Positions 6,974-13,185 are shown, counted from the stretch's first letter. The stretch is 13,428 nucleotides of DNA from an uncultured Pseudomonadota bacterium (GCA_937915955.1 CALGIB010000628.1:1-13428), one strand, 5' to 3'. Program-made: numbers and translations. The notes: generated from the letters alone by a model not told the origin.

Positions 6974-7759
6974 ATGATCCTGCTCCTGGCCTGCGTGAAG
7001 TACCCGGACTTCGGCGCCCACCGGCGGTCGGCCCCCACCGAGCCCGTGCCCGGCTACGTCGAGTTGGGCCCCCTGCGACCCCAAGCCAGCACGCCGGGGC
7101 CTCAGCCCGAGGCCGTTCGGGTGCCGCCGCTGCCCGATCCCGCGCCCAACCTGCCGGCTGGGCTGGACCTGTCCGGGACCCGGTGGACGCTCAGCTACAC
7201 CGCCCCCTCCGGCGAGCACAGCTACGACCTCGAGTTCGCAGAAGAGGGCGCGCTCAGGCTGCACAATCCCCACGACAGCACGCCCGACAACGACCGCTGG
7301 GCGCAGTCCGGCGCGGTGGTCGAGCTGTCCATGAACGACGTGTTCGTCAGCTACCGGGGGCTGTTCCAGGACGGCGATCTGATCCGCGGCGTGGCCGACA
7401 ACGGACACGACACCTGGCCCTTCGTGCTGGTCAGGCGCTCGCGGGCCATGCAGCACCCCGCGCAGCTGCAGGTCGACGAGGCCGGCGTGGCCGGGCTGAT
7501 CGGCAGCACCTGGCGGGTGCACGATCTGGACCCCGTGGAGCCCACGGAGCTGGAGCTGACGCTGCTGAAGGACGGCGTCGAGATCGACCCGCTGGGGGAC
7601 GAAGACAACGCATGGACCCTGAGCAATGGGGTGCTCTACATCTGGGTGAACGGGCGCTACGCGCAGATGGCGGCGGTGGAGACCGAGCCCGGCCGGTGGT
7701 TCGGCCTGGGCCTGAGCCAGGACGGGCACGAGTGGGCCTTCACGATGGAGGCTCGATAG
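6974..7759 (+). CDS. Putative lipoprotein with two tandem beta-rich repeats, unknown family
   Basis: I do not recognise this 261-residue protein. An in-frame TAG at 6962 fixes the ATG at 6974 as the first usable start. It begins MILLLACVKYP, in which LLAC is a lipobox with Cys7 as the lipidation site, although the signal would be unusually short and has no basic residue. A Pro-rich low-complexity linker spans about 21-62. Two similar modules follow, about 67-153 and 176-260. Each opens with a G(S)T-x-W element (SGTRW, IGSTW), continues with an LE-rich strand and a DN(D/A)xW or DNAW element (DNDRW, DNAW), then a Tyr-containing strand, and closes with DNGHDTWPF or QDGHEWAF. The pattern suggests duplicated small beta-barrels or lipocalin-like sandwiches. 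It lies 68 nt after the LolA-like gene on the same strand, so it may be a cargo or an outer-membrane acceptor. That role is inference. A later GTG (6995) would remove the lipobox. Confidence 0.7.
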   Translation: MILLLACVKYPDFGAHRRSAPTEPVPGYVELGPLRPQASTPGPQPEAVRVPPLPDPAPNLPAGLDLSGTRWTLSYTAPSGEHSYDLEFAEEGALRLHNPHDSTPDNDRWAQSGAVVELSMNDVFVSYRGLFQDGDLIRGVADNGHDTWPFVLVRRSRAMQHPAQLQVDEAGVAGLIGSTWRVHDLDPVEPTELELTLLKDGVEIDPLGDEDNAWTLSNGVLYIWVNGRYAQMAAVETEPGRWFGLGLSQDGHEWAFTMEAR

Positions 7760-7761
7760 CC

Positions 7762-7817
7762 GGATCGTCGCCGATCCATCGGATCGGCTCGCCTGCGGTG
7801 AGCTCCTCGTGGAGCTC
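7762..7817. terminator. Paired GC-rich hairpins between convergent genes
   Basis: GGATCG (7762-7767) and CGATCC (7772-7777) form a 6-bp stem with a 4-nt loop. The second arm can instead pair with 7781-7787 (CCGATCC/GGATCGG, 7 bp, 3-nt loop), giving two mutually exclusive hairpins. A separate perfect 7-bp stem, GAGCTCC (7800-7806) with GGAGCTC (7811-7817), has loop TCGT. The hairpins lie between the stop of the putative lipoprotein gene (7759) and that of the radical SAM gene (7891), which read towards each other, so they are placed to end transcription from both sides. There is no T-tract, so termination efficiency is uncertain. The remaining bases to 7890 show nothing else. Confidence 0.45.
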
Positions 7818-7890
7818 GAGCGGGGACCCGCTCGTCGCGGTCCTCCGCGTCCGGCGCCCAGGCCGCGCTCACGGTCACCAGCGGCTTGGC

Positions 7891-8865
7891 TCAGCCCGCC
7901 TTCGCGTGGGCCAGGGTGCGCCGGGCGATGACGCCCTCGCGCGGCGCCACCCAGGCCTGCAGCCTGGGCCAGTCCCAGCGCTCGCTGGCCTCCGCGCTGT
8001 GGGTCAGCCGCAGCTCGAGCTGGATGTCGCGGGCCCGGCACCACTCCAGGCAGCTCAGGAGCTCGTCCTCGCCGTCGTTCCAGGGCATCAGGATGTACTT
8101 CCATCCGACGCTCAGGCCTCGGCTGGTCAGGTCCTCGGCGAAGGCCTTGACCCGCTTCAGGTTGCCTCGCTTGCGGTACTGCCCGTAGCTGGCCTGGGTG
8201 AAGCCGTCCGCGGAGATGTCCGCGTGGTCCAGGCCGCAGTGGGCCAGGTCCGAGCGCAGCGGGAAGCTGCCGTTGGTCGTGAGCACCAGGTAGCTCTGCG
8301 GGTAGCGAGCTCGGGTGGCGCGGATCAGCTCTTCGAGGCGGGGGTTCAAGCAGGGGTCGCCCTTGCCTTCGAAGCGCACGCTCCGGATGACCCCCACGCC
8401 GCCGGCGAGGAGCGCGTCCAGCAGCTCGATCAGCAAGGCGGGATCGAGGTGATCGTGGTCTCGGAGCTCACCTCGGGCGCCGTTGTCGGGCGGGCACATG
8501 GCGCAGCCCAGGTTGCACAGCCAGCTCGGCTCGACGTGCAGCTCGTCCAGGCGGCTGCGGCGCTCCCGCAGCTCTCGGGCGGGGCGGGTGCCCAGGACCT
8601 GGCAGCCCTCACAGGTGCCGGGGAAGGGGAGTCGGCCCTCGGCGAAGGCCCGACGGACAGCCCGGATGGGCGCTAGGTCCTGGGGCGAGGCGGGGACGCT
8701 GCCCAGCGCGAGGCGGGCGTGCACGATGACCTCGCCCGGGCCGCACCAGCAGGGCAGCTCGCCGTCGGCGCGCAGGTACAGGCCGTCGACCATGCTGCAG
8801 CCCCGGACCTGGGGACCGCGGGCGGCCCAGCGAGAGGAGGCCGCCTCCAGCAGCCGGCGGATCAC
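7891..8865 (-). CDS. Radical SAM protein with N-terminal cysteine-rich domain
   Basis: Predicted radical S-adenosylmethionine enzyme of 324 residues, last gene of the minus-strand unit. CNLGCAMC (117-124) supplies the CxxxCxxC ligands for the 4Fe-4S cluster that cleaves SAM. FEGKGDP (166-172) fills the place of the GGE-type SAM-binding motif, and LVLTTNGS (193-200) is the usual barrel strand for this superfamily. Before the core there is a cysteine block: Cys23, Cys39 and Cys41 in DGELPCWC, then Cys85 and Cys88 in CEGC. This resembles the cysteine spacing of a SPASM/Twitch auxiliary-cluster domain, but at the N-terminus instead of the usual C-terminus. The start is taken as GTG 8865, which forms a 4-bp GTGA overlap with the stop of the FAD oxidase gene; the later ATG (8793) would lose Cys23. 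The substrate is unknown. Radical SAM identity is near certain; the auxiliary cluster is inference. Confidence 0.92.
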   Translation of the reverse strand: MIRRLLEAASSRWAARGPQVRGCSMVDGLYLRADGELPCWCGPGEVIVHARLALGSVPASPQDLAPIRAVRRAFAEGRLPFPGTCEGCQVLGTRPARELRERRSRLDELHVEPSWLCNLGCAMCPPDNGARGELRDHDHLDPALLIELLDALLAGGVGVIRSVRFEGKGDPCLNPRLEELIRATRARYPQSYLVLTTNGSFPLRSDLAHCGLDHADISADGFTQASYGQYRKRGNLKRVKAFAEDLTSRGLSVGWKYILMPWNDGEDELLSCLEWCRARDIQLELRLTHSAEASERWDWPRLQAWVAPREGVIARRTLAHAKAG

Positions 8866-10286
8866 CCGGGCTCGTCGATGCCCAGGCGCACCGAGAGATC
8901 CGTGCGCAGGACCCGGTCGGGGTCGACCTGCTTGCGCAGCTCGCGGAAGGCCGTGATGCGCTCCTGACCGAAGGCTCGTCGGAACTGGTCCGGGCGCAGG
9001 ATCAGGTCCTTGGCCGGGTAGAACTTGCCGCCCGCGTCCAGCACCAGGTCGGCCAGCTCCTGGCAGGTCTGCCACAGCGCCGAGCGGTTGCTGGCCGTGA
9101 CCTTGAAGTCCAGGGCCAGGCTGTAGCCGTCCAGCGCGTGGCTGAGCAGGAAGTCGTCCGGCCGATAGCGCTTGATGACGCCCAGGTAGCTGGGCAGGTC
9201 CCGCCGCAGGCCGACCCGGATGATCTCGGCGAAGACCTGCTGGGCGTGCTCGCGCGGGACGAAGGGCTGGAACTGTATGAAGCCGCCGGCGCCGTAGGCC
9301 TCGCGGAAGCCGGGCATCTGATCCAGCAGGAAGTGGAAGCCCGCGTGGCTCTGGAAGAAGGGCGCCGTCGAGCTGTAGAAGCTGGCGGCGTACTTCGCCT
9401 GGTTCATGAACCGGACCATGAGGTCGTGGCTGTAGAACACCTTGAGGACCAGCGGCACCAGCGGCGCGGGCACGCCCATCAGGCTGCCGGGCAGCCGCTG
9501 CGCGTCCCGGTGCAGGGTCACGGCCCCCTCCTGGTCCTGGTCGGGCTGCGCGTAGCGGGCGCTGTGCATCTGACTGCGGCCGGCCTGGCTGCTCCCGAAG
9601 CCCAGGCAGTCGGTCCAGGAGACGAAGTAGTCCTCGCCCTGGCAGTGCTCCCAGGCGTCGAACTGGTGGCTCAGGGTCGGCAGGGCCCACTGGCGGACCA
9701 GCAGGCGGCCGCCGTGGACCCGCTTCAGCTGCATCTTCACGCGCGTGACGCAGCCCAGCATGCCGAAGCCGCCCAGCACGCCGCGGAAGAGCTCGGCGTT
9801 GCTCTCGCGCGAGAGCAGCAGGCGCTGACCGGTGGGCGTCAGCAGGTCCAGCTCCAGGACGTGGTCGCCGAAGCCGCCCAACTTGTAGTGGTTCTTGCCG
9901 TGGATGTTCATGGCCACGCAGCCGCCCAGGGTGGGCCAGCTGGTGCCGGGGACCACCGGGGGCCACCAGCCGTCCGCCAGCGTGTGCTGCCAGAGCTGGT
10001 TGATGGTCAGGCCGGGCTCGGCCTCGATCACTCCGGTCTCGCCGTCCCAGGACAGGACCTTGTCCATGGCCGTCATGTCGACGATCAGCTGCCCGGTGTT
10101 CAGCGCTGCGTCGCCATAGCTGCGCCCGTTGCCGCGGAAGGCGACCTTCAGGCCCTCGTTCGCGGCCCGCTCGAGGCTGAGCTGCAGCTCGTCGACGCCG
10201 TGGGGGCGGACGAACACGCTCAGCCCGACGGCGGCGCGGCCGAAGCCGTCGTAGACGCGACGCGGGAGCTCGTGGCGCAAGAGCAT
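8862..10286 (-). CDS. DprE1-like FAD-dependent oxidase (VAO/PCMH family)
   Basis: A 474-residue flavoprotein resembling decaprenylphosphoryl-beta-D-ribose 2'-oxidase, the first half of the DprE1/DprE2 epimerisation of polyprenyl-phosphoryl ribose to arabinose. RGNGRSYGDA (51-60) is the FAD-pyrophosphate loop and HGKNHY (129-134) matches the DprE1 HGKNHH motif. GGFIQFQPFVP (334-344) matches the substrate-side QYQ segment, YPAKD (423-427) holds Lys426 equivalent to DprE1 Lys418, and VDPDRVLRTDLSVRLG (454-469) matches the C-terminal signature. The residue aligned by eye with DprE1 Cys387 (GWNICVDF) is Ala391 in GYSLALDF. Its ATG shares one base with the stop of the SDR gene, the same partner order-type seen for DprE1/DprE2, and its stop overlaps the radical SAM start. 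No prenyltransferase is visible here, so the real substrate could be another polyprenyl-linked or free sugar. The family is strong, the exact reaction moderate. Confidence 0.85.
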   Translation of the reverse strand: MLLRHELPRRVYDGFGRAAVGLSVFVRPHGVDELQLSLERAANEGLKVAFRGNGRSYGDAALNTGQLIVDMTAMDKVLSWDGETGVIEAEPGLTINQLWQHTLADGWWPPVVPGTSWPTLGGCVAMNIHGKNHYKLGGFGDHVLELDLLTPTGQRLLLSRESNAELFRGVLGGFGMLGCVTRVKMQLKRVHGGRLLVRQWALPTLSHQFDAWEHCQGEDYFVSWTDCLGFGSSQAGRSQMHSARYAQPDQDQEGAVTLHRDAQRLPGSLMGVPAPLVPLVLKVFYSHDLMVRFMNQAKYAASFYSSTAPFFQSHAGFHFLLDQMPGFREAYGAGGFIQFQPFVPREHAQQVFAEIIRVGLRRDLPSYLGVIKRYRPDDFLLSHALDGYSLALDFKVTASNRSALWQTCQELADLVLDAGGKFYPAKDLILRPDQFRRAFGQERITAFRELRKQVDPDRVLRTDLSVRLGIDEPG

Positions 10287-11011
10287 CAGACGTTCGTCTT
10301 GCGGAAGATGAAGCTGGGCACGTGCTGGATGATGCCCATGATGGGGGACCAGATCTTCGGCACGTAGCCGGTGCCGGTGCCGCCCTCGGCCAGCTTCAGC
10401 ACGCCCGCGGCGGCCTGGTCGGCGTCGATCATGAAGGGCAGCTTCATGCCCTCGGTCATCGAGGTCCGCACCGGCCCGGGCTTCACGGTGACGATGTCCA
10501 CGCCGTAGCGCGTGCAGCGGTTGCGCAGGGCCTCGAGGTAGGCGGTGAAGCCGGCCTTGCTGGCTGTGTAGACGGGCGCTCCCCGGCGCCCTCGGTCCCC
10601 GGCCACGCTGGAGATGCCGACGATCGTGCCGCTGCGCTGGGCCTCCATCTGTCCGGCGGCCAGGTCCAGCCAGCGCACCGCGCCGAGCAGGTTGACCTCG
10701 AGCATCGCCCGGTCCTTGGCCCAGTTGTACTCGCCCTCGTCCACCGAGGGCATGACGCCGGCGCAGTAGATCACCAGATCCACCCCGCCGAGCTCCTCGA
10801 CGATGCCCTCGAAGAGCTCGGGCGCGGCGTCATAGTCGGTGACGTCGTGGGCGTAGGTCAGCACGGGTCCGCGGGCCTGGTCGGCGACCTGGTCGAGGCG
10901 CTCCTTGCGGCGGGCGATGGCGGCGACGGTCCGGGAGGGATGGGCGAGCTGGAGGACCAGCTGCTCGCCGATGCCGGAGCTCGCGCCGATGACGATGCAC
11001 TTGGAGAACAT
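10286..11011 (-). CDS. DprE2-like short-chain dehydrogenase/reductase
   Basis: NAD(P)H-dependent classical SDR of 241 residues. The dinucleotide-binding motif GASSGIG is at 9-15. Asn107, Ser135 (in GISSVAG), Tyr148 and Lys152 (YTASK) form the catalytic tetrad, and KPGPVRTSMT (177-186) is the conserved post-catalytic segment. The C-terminal IIQHVPSFIFRKTNV closely resembles the DprE2 ending HIPRSIFRRLPI recalled from mycobacteria. Together with the adjacent DprE1-like oxidase this suggests the second step of a two-enzyme epimerisation: the oxidase makes a 2-keto intermediate and this enzyme reduces it with inverted stereochemistry. The ATG at 11011 lies 9 nt after the stop of the HTTM gene. 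The stop overlaps the oxidase ATG by one base (TGATG). SDR identity is certain; the DprE2-type role rests on the C-terminal match and the neighbour. A generic sugar or lipid reductase is the alternative. Confidence 0.87.
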   Translation of the reverse strand: MFSKCIVIGASSGIGEQLVLQLAHPSRTVAAIARRKERLDQVADQARGPVLTYAHDVTDYDAAPELFEGIVEELGGVDLVIYCAGVMPSVDEGEYNWAKDRAMLEVNLLGAVRWLDLAAGQMEAQRSGTIVGISSVAGDRGRRGAPVYTASKAGFTAYLEALRNRCTRYGVDIVTVKPGPVRTSMTEGMKLPFMIDADQAAAGVLKLAEGGTGTGYVPKIWSPIMGIIQHVPSFIFRKTNV

Positions 11012-11020
11012 GCTGGCAGC

Positions 11021-11980
11021 CTATCCCGCTGGAGCGACCCTGCGCCGCAGGCGGGCCCAGGCCGCCTGGACCTCGTCGGGGTGGAAGAAGCAGAGGTAGA
11101 AGCTCAGCGTCACCCAGGTGAAGGGGCCCACCTCCATGGTGGCCCAGACGCCCAGGTGCAGCACCAGCCCGAAGAGCGCGAAGGCTGCGCGCAGGTCCCA
11201 GCGCAGCACCCAGCGCCGCAGCCGTCCGCCCCGCTCGCGGGTGTGTCGCAGCCAGAGCCAAAGCCAGACCAGGGGGGCGCCGACCTCCCAGGACCAGGTG
11301 GCGAAGCTCATGAGCTGGGTGAGCGGGTAGACGTAGGCCGCCGCGCTCATGTCCCAGCGTTGCCAGCTCGGCTGCTGGAGGATGTAGTACAGCGCGCTGT
11401 AGCCGCCGGCGGGCGTCCAGTAGGCCGAGACCTTCTGGAAGCCGGTCGAGCAGTAGGCCAGGATGACCTGGAAGGTGCCGAGCCAGCGCACCCAGCTGCC
11501 CGAGGTGGCCGAGGGGTCATGCCAGGCGCCGGTCCGGATGCGGCAGTCCGCCGACCAGGTCGCGCTCGAGGGGCCCAGCACCAGGATCCACAGGCCGGAG
11601 GTGAGGAGCTCGTCGTAGCTGCCGCCGGCCTGGCCGTTGAGATCGGTGACGGCCATGGTCAGCCAGAGCGTGGCGAAGGCGACCAGGCGACCGCCGAGGC
11701 CCAGGGTGAGCGCCAGCCCCGCGACGAGCGACGCGGCGATCAGCGCCCAGACGAGGTCCGGGCTGGGCCCGCCCAGCCACTGGACCAGGAAGTTGCCGCC
11801 CTTGAGCGTGCGGTAGCCGCCGTGCTGGGCGTCCATCCAGACCAGCTCGACGATGTCGTGCCAGACCACCGAGCCGATGGTGTAGAGCACCATCAGGCCC
11901 AGGCAGATCCGGAACAGGGCCAGGACCGTCGCCGGCTCGCGCAGCTCGACCAGATCGACGAGGCCTCTCCAGAGCTTCAC
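11021..11980 (-). CDS. HTTM-domain integral membrane protein (vitamin-K-carboxylase/SdpB-like)
   Basis: A 319-residue multi-pass inner-membrane protein of the HTTM (PF05090-type) superfamily, which includes vitamin-K-dependent gamma-carboxylase and bacterial SdpB. Typical elements are ALFRICLGLMVLY (21-33), YDELLTSGLWILVLGP (122-137), YCSTGFQKVSAYWTPAG (176-192), WEVGAPLVWLWLWL (231-244) and LHLGVWATMEVGPFTWV (274-290). About seven to eight hydrophobic segments are visible. GTG 11980 is chosen because it overlaps the upstream stop (GTGA, 4 bp); an in-frame upstream ATG (12028) would add 16 Pro/Arg-rich residues reading inside the neighbouring gene. The upstream gene encodes a single-pass protein with the QSWRMFVAP motif seen in HTTM partners, so the two probably work as a complex, as SdpA and SdpB do. 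Whether it carboxylates anything is unknown. Confidence 0.88.
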   Translation of the reverse strand: MKLWRGLVDLVELREPATVLALFRICLGLMVLYTIGSVVWHDIVELVWMDAQHGGYRTLKGGNFLVQWLGGPSPDLVWALIAASLVAGLALTLGLGGRLVAFATLWLTMAVTDLNGQAGGSYDELLTSGLWILVLGPSSATWSADCRIRTGAWHDPSATSGSWVRWLGTFQVILAYCSTGFQKVSAYWTPAGGYSALYYILQQPSWQRWDMSAAAYVYPLTQLMSFATWSWEVGAPLVWLWLWLRHTRERGGRLRRWVLRWDLRAAFALFGLVLHLGVWATMEVGPFTWVTLSFYLCFFHPDEVQAAWARLRRRVAPAG

Positions 11981-12648
11981 GGCGCGCCCCGGTGGTCGTC
12001 CAGGTCCAGGACGCGGGGGAGGATCCACTTGCCCTCGGGCACCTCGCCGGCGCGCACCATCTCGGGCGAGGCGGTCTTGTACTTCCAGAAACGCAGCCTG
12101 ACCTGCTCGGCCTCGGGGAAGTCCTCGGCGGCGCGGGCCGCGACCCAGCGCGTGAAGCTCTCGTAGTACCGGAGGTAGGGCTTCCAGCTGAAGCGGAAGA
12201 TGGCCGCCCGCATGCGGTCATGGTCCAGCTGTCTGCTCCGCCAGTCGGCCTCGGCGCTGCGCGCGATGTAGAGATCCCGCCAGTCGCCCTCCTCCTTCAG
12301 CTCGACGTGCAGGCGCGCCGGGTAGCGGTGCGGCGCCACGAACATGCGCCAGGACTGGGTCGTGCCGGTGTAGCGGTAGTAGGGCTGGAGCGGGTCCAGC
12401 ACCGCCTTGCGCTTGGCCATGTAGGCCGTCGCGAAGTCCCAGAGCTCGGCCTCGAGCTCGGCGACGGTCAGGTCCGCGCCCCAGGCGTTCAGGCGCTCTG
12501 TCCAGACCTCGAACTCGCCCTGGACCGTGGGGTCGGCCCAGGCGGACTTCGACATGCCGCCGCCCGGAGCTGGGATGGCCATCAGCAGCAGCGCCAGGCA
12601 GTGGGACACCACGAAGGCGGCCTTGAGGTGGGGCCAGAGCTGCTTCAC
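11977..12648 (-). CDS. Single-pass membrane-anchored partner of the HTTM protein (SdpA/DUF5819-like)
   Basis: A 223-residue protein with an N-terminal signal anchor at about 8-26 (after MKQLWPHLKA) and the remaining ~195 residues probably periplasmic. The clearest motif is TTQSWRMFVAPHRYP (96-110), of the QxWxMFxP kind that I recall in SdpA-like and DUF5819-like proteins encoded beside HTTM genes. Lys, Arg and Trp-rich stretches follow, such as FRFSWKPYLRYYESFTRW (151-168) and RLRFWKYK (184-191). The start GTG 12648 lies 7 nt after the stop of the cupin gene. An upstream extension in the same frame would read inside the cupin gene and is discarded. Its stop overlaps the HTTM start by 4 bp, which strongly suggests a two-protein complex. 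The pair may process, modify or export a product of the neighbouring enzymes. The function is unknown, and the family label is by motif only. Confidence 0.78.
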   Translation of the reverse strand: MKQLWPHLKAAFVVSHCLALLLMAIPAPGGGMSKSAWADPTVQGEFEVWTERLNAWGADLTVAELEAELWDFATAYMAKRKAVLDPLQPYYRYTGTTQSWRMFVAPHRYPARLHVELKEEGDWRDLYIARSAEADWRSRQLDHDRMRAAIFRFSWKPYLRYYESFTRWVAARAAEDFPEAEQVRLRFWKYKTASPEMVRAGEVPEGKWILPRVLDLDDHRGAP

Positions 12649-12655
12649 GCCGGGC

Positions 12656-13135
12656 TCACGCGGGCCTGGGCCCGAACTCGATGGCGCCGCCGGGCAGGAA
12701 GTAGAGGATGTCCATCTGCCCGCCCGAGACCGTCGGTACATGCCAGCTGCCCGGTGGGTAGACCACCCAGCCGGGCTCGTGGCCGTCGAAGTGAGGCGCA
12801 CCCGAGACGGCGAAGCAGAGATCGATCTCGCCCTGCGGGTGCGCGTGGCCTGGGCCGGGCCCGGTCATCGAGACCGCGTCGATGGACAGGCCGTGGGTGC
12901 CGGGGTGATCGGCCTTGGCCACCCGGGACCAGAGCACCGGGAGCTCGCCCCGGTTGGCCCAGGAGCCCTGCTCGACCCCAGCCCGCACCAGCGCGGCCAG
13001 CTCGCTGAGCTCGGGGCCGTGCAGGGGGAGGCGGGCGCTCAGGGTCGCCGCCGCGTTCGGGTCGGCCGGGTCGATGTCCTTGACGACGGCCAGCACGCGG
13101 CTCAGGCGGTGGACCAGGTTGTCGCGCTCAGTCAT
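12656..13135 (-). CDS. Cupin-fold protein of the PnbB/DUF4863 (4-hydroxylaminobenzoate lyase-like) family
   Basis: Small cytoplasmic protein of 159 residues, no signal peptide. GPGHAHPQGEIDLCF (94-108) is a cupin motif 1 with His97, His99 and Glu103, and GWVVYPPGSWHVPTV (122-136) is motif 2 with PxG and His132, so all four usual metal ligands are present. The N-terminal helical part and the ending GGQMDILYFLPGGAIEF match the DUF4863 family, whose characterised member PnbB converts 4-hydroxylaminobenzoate to protocatechuate. ATG 13135 is chosen for the GAGGT site 6 nt upstream; an in-frame longer start (13216) would run through an inverted repeat. It is the first gene of the minus-strand unit, 7 nt before the HTTM-partner gene. 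No nitroarene catabolism gene is seen, so the actual substrate may differ. Family is likely, reaction uncertain. Confidence 0.82.
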   Translation of the reverse strand: MTERDNLVHRLSRVLAVVKDIDPADPNAAATLSARLPLHGPELSELAALVRAGVEQGSWANRGELPVLWSRVAKADHPGTHGLSIDAVSMTGPGPGHAHPQGEIDLCFAVSGAPHFDGHEPGWVVYPPGSWHVPTVSGGQMDILYFLPGGAIEFGPRPA

Positions 13136-13141
13136 GGGGAA

Positions 13142-13146
13142 ACCTC
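13142..13146 (-). promoter_or_regulatory. Shine-Dalgarno GAGGT for the cupin gene
   Basis: GAGGT on the minus strand ends 6 nt before ATG 13135. It supports that start over the longer in-frame possibility beginning at 13216. Confidence 0.55.
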
Positions 13147-13156
13147 GAGTACGTTC

Positions 13157-13166
13157 CCTGCGCAGG
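13157..13166. promoter_or_regulatory. 10-bp perfect palindrome, candidate operator
   Basis: CCTGCGCAGG is a perfect dyad located 22 bp before the cupin start, in the region where a promoter for the minus-strand unit would lie. A dimeric regulator could bind it, but a single copy in GC-rich DNA may be chance. Confidence 0.25.
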
Positions 13167-13185
13167 TATCGCAGGAGCGAGCTGG

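Noticed and set aside
8866..9966. Long N-terminal extension of the radical SAM frame, which would give a 691-residue protein
   Set aside because: The extension is an out-of-frame reading of the DprE1-like gene, and the GTG at 8865 overlapping that gene's stop gives a normal-sized protein.
10322..12166. 614-residue plus-strand frame across the SDR, HTTM and partner genes
   Set aside because: Antisense to three recognisable proteins; product is low-complexity Gly/Ala/His/Gln.
12649..12801. Extended N-terminus for the HTTM-partner protein
   Set aside because: It would read inside the cupin gene and bury the signal anchor. GTG 12648 puts the anchor at the N-terminus.
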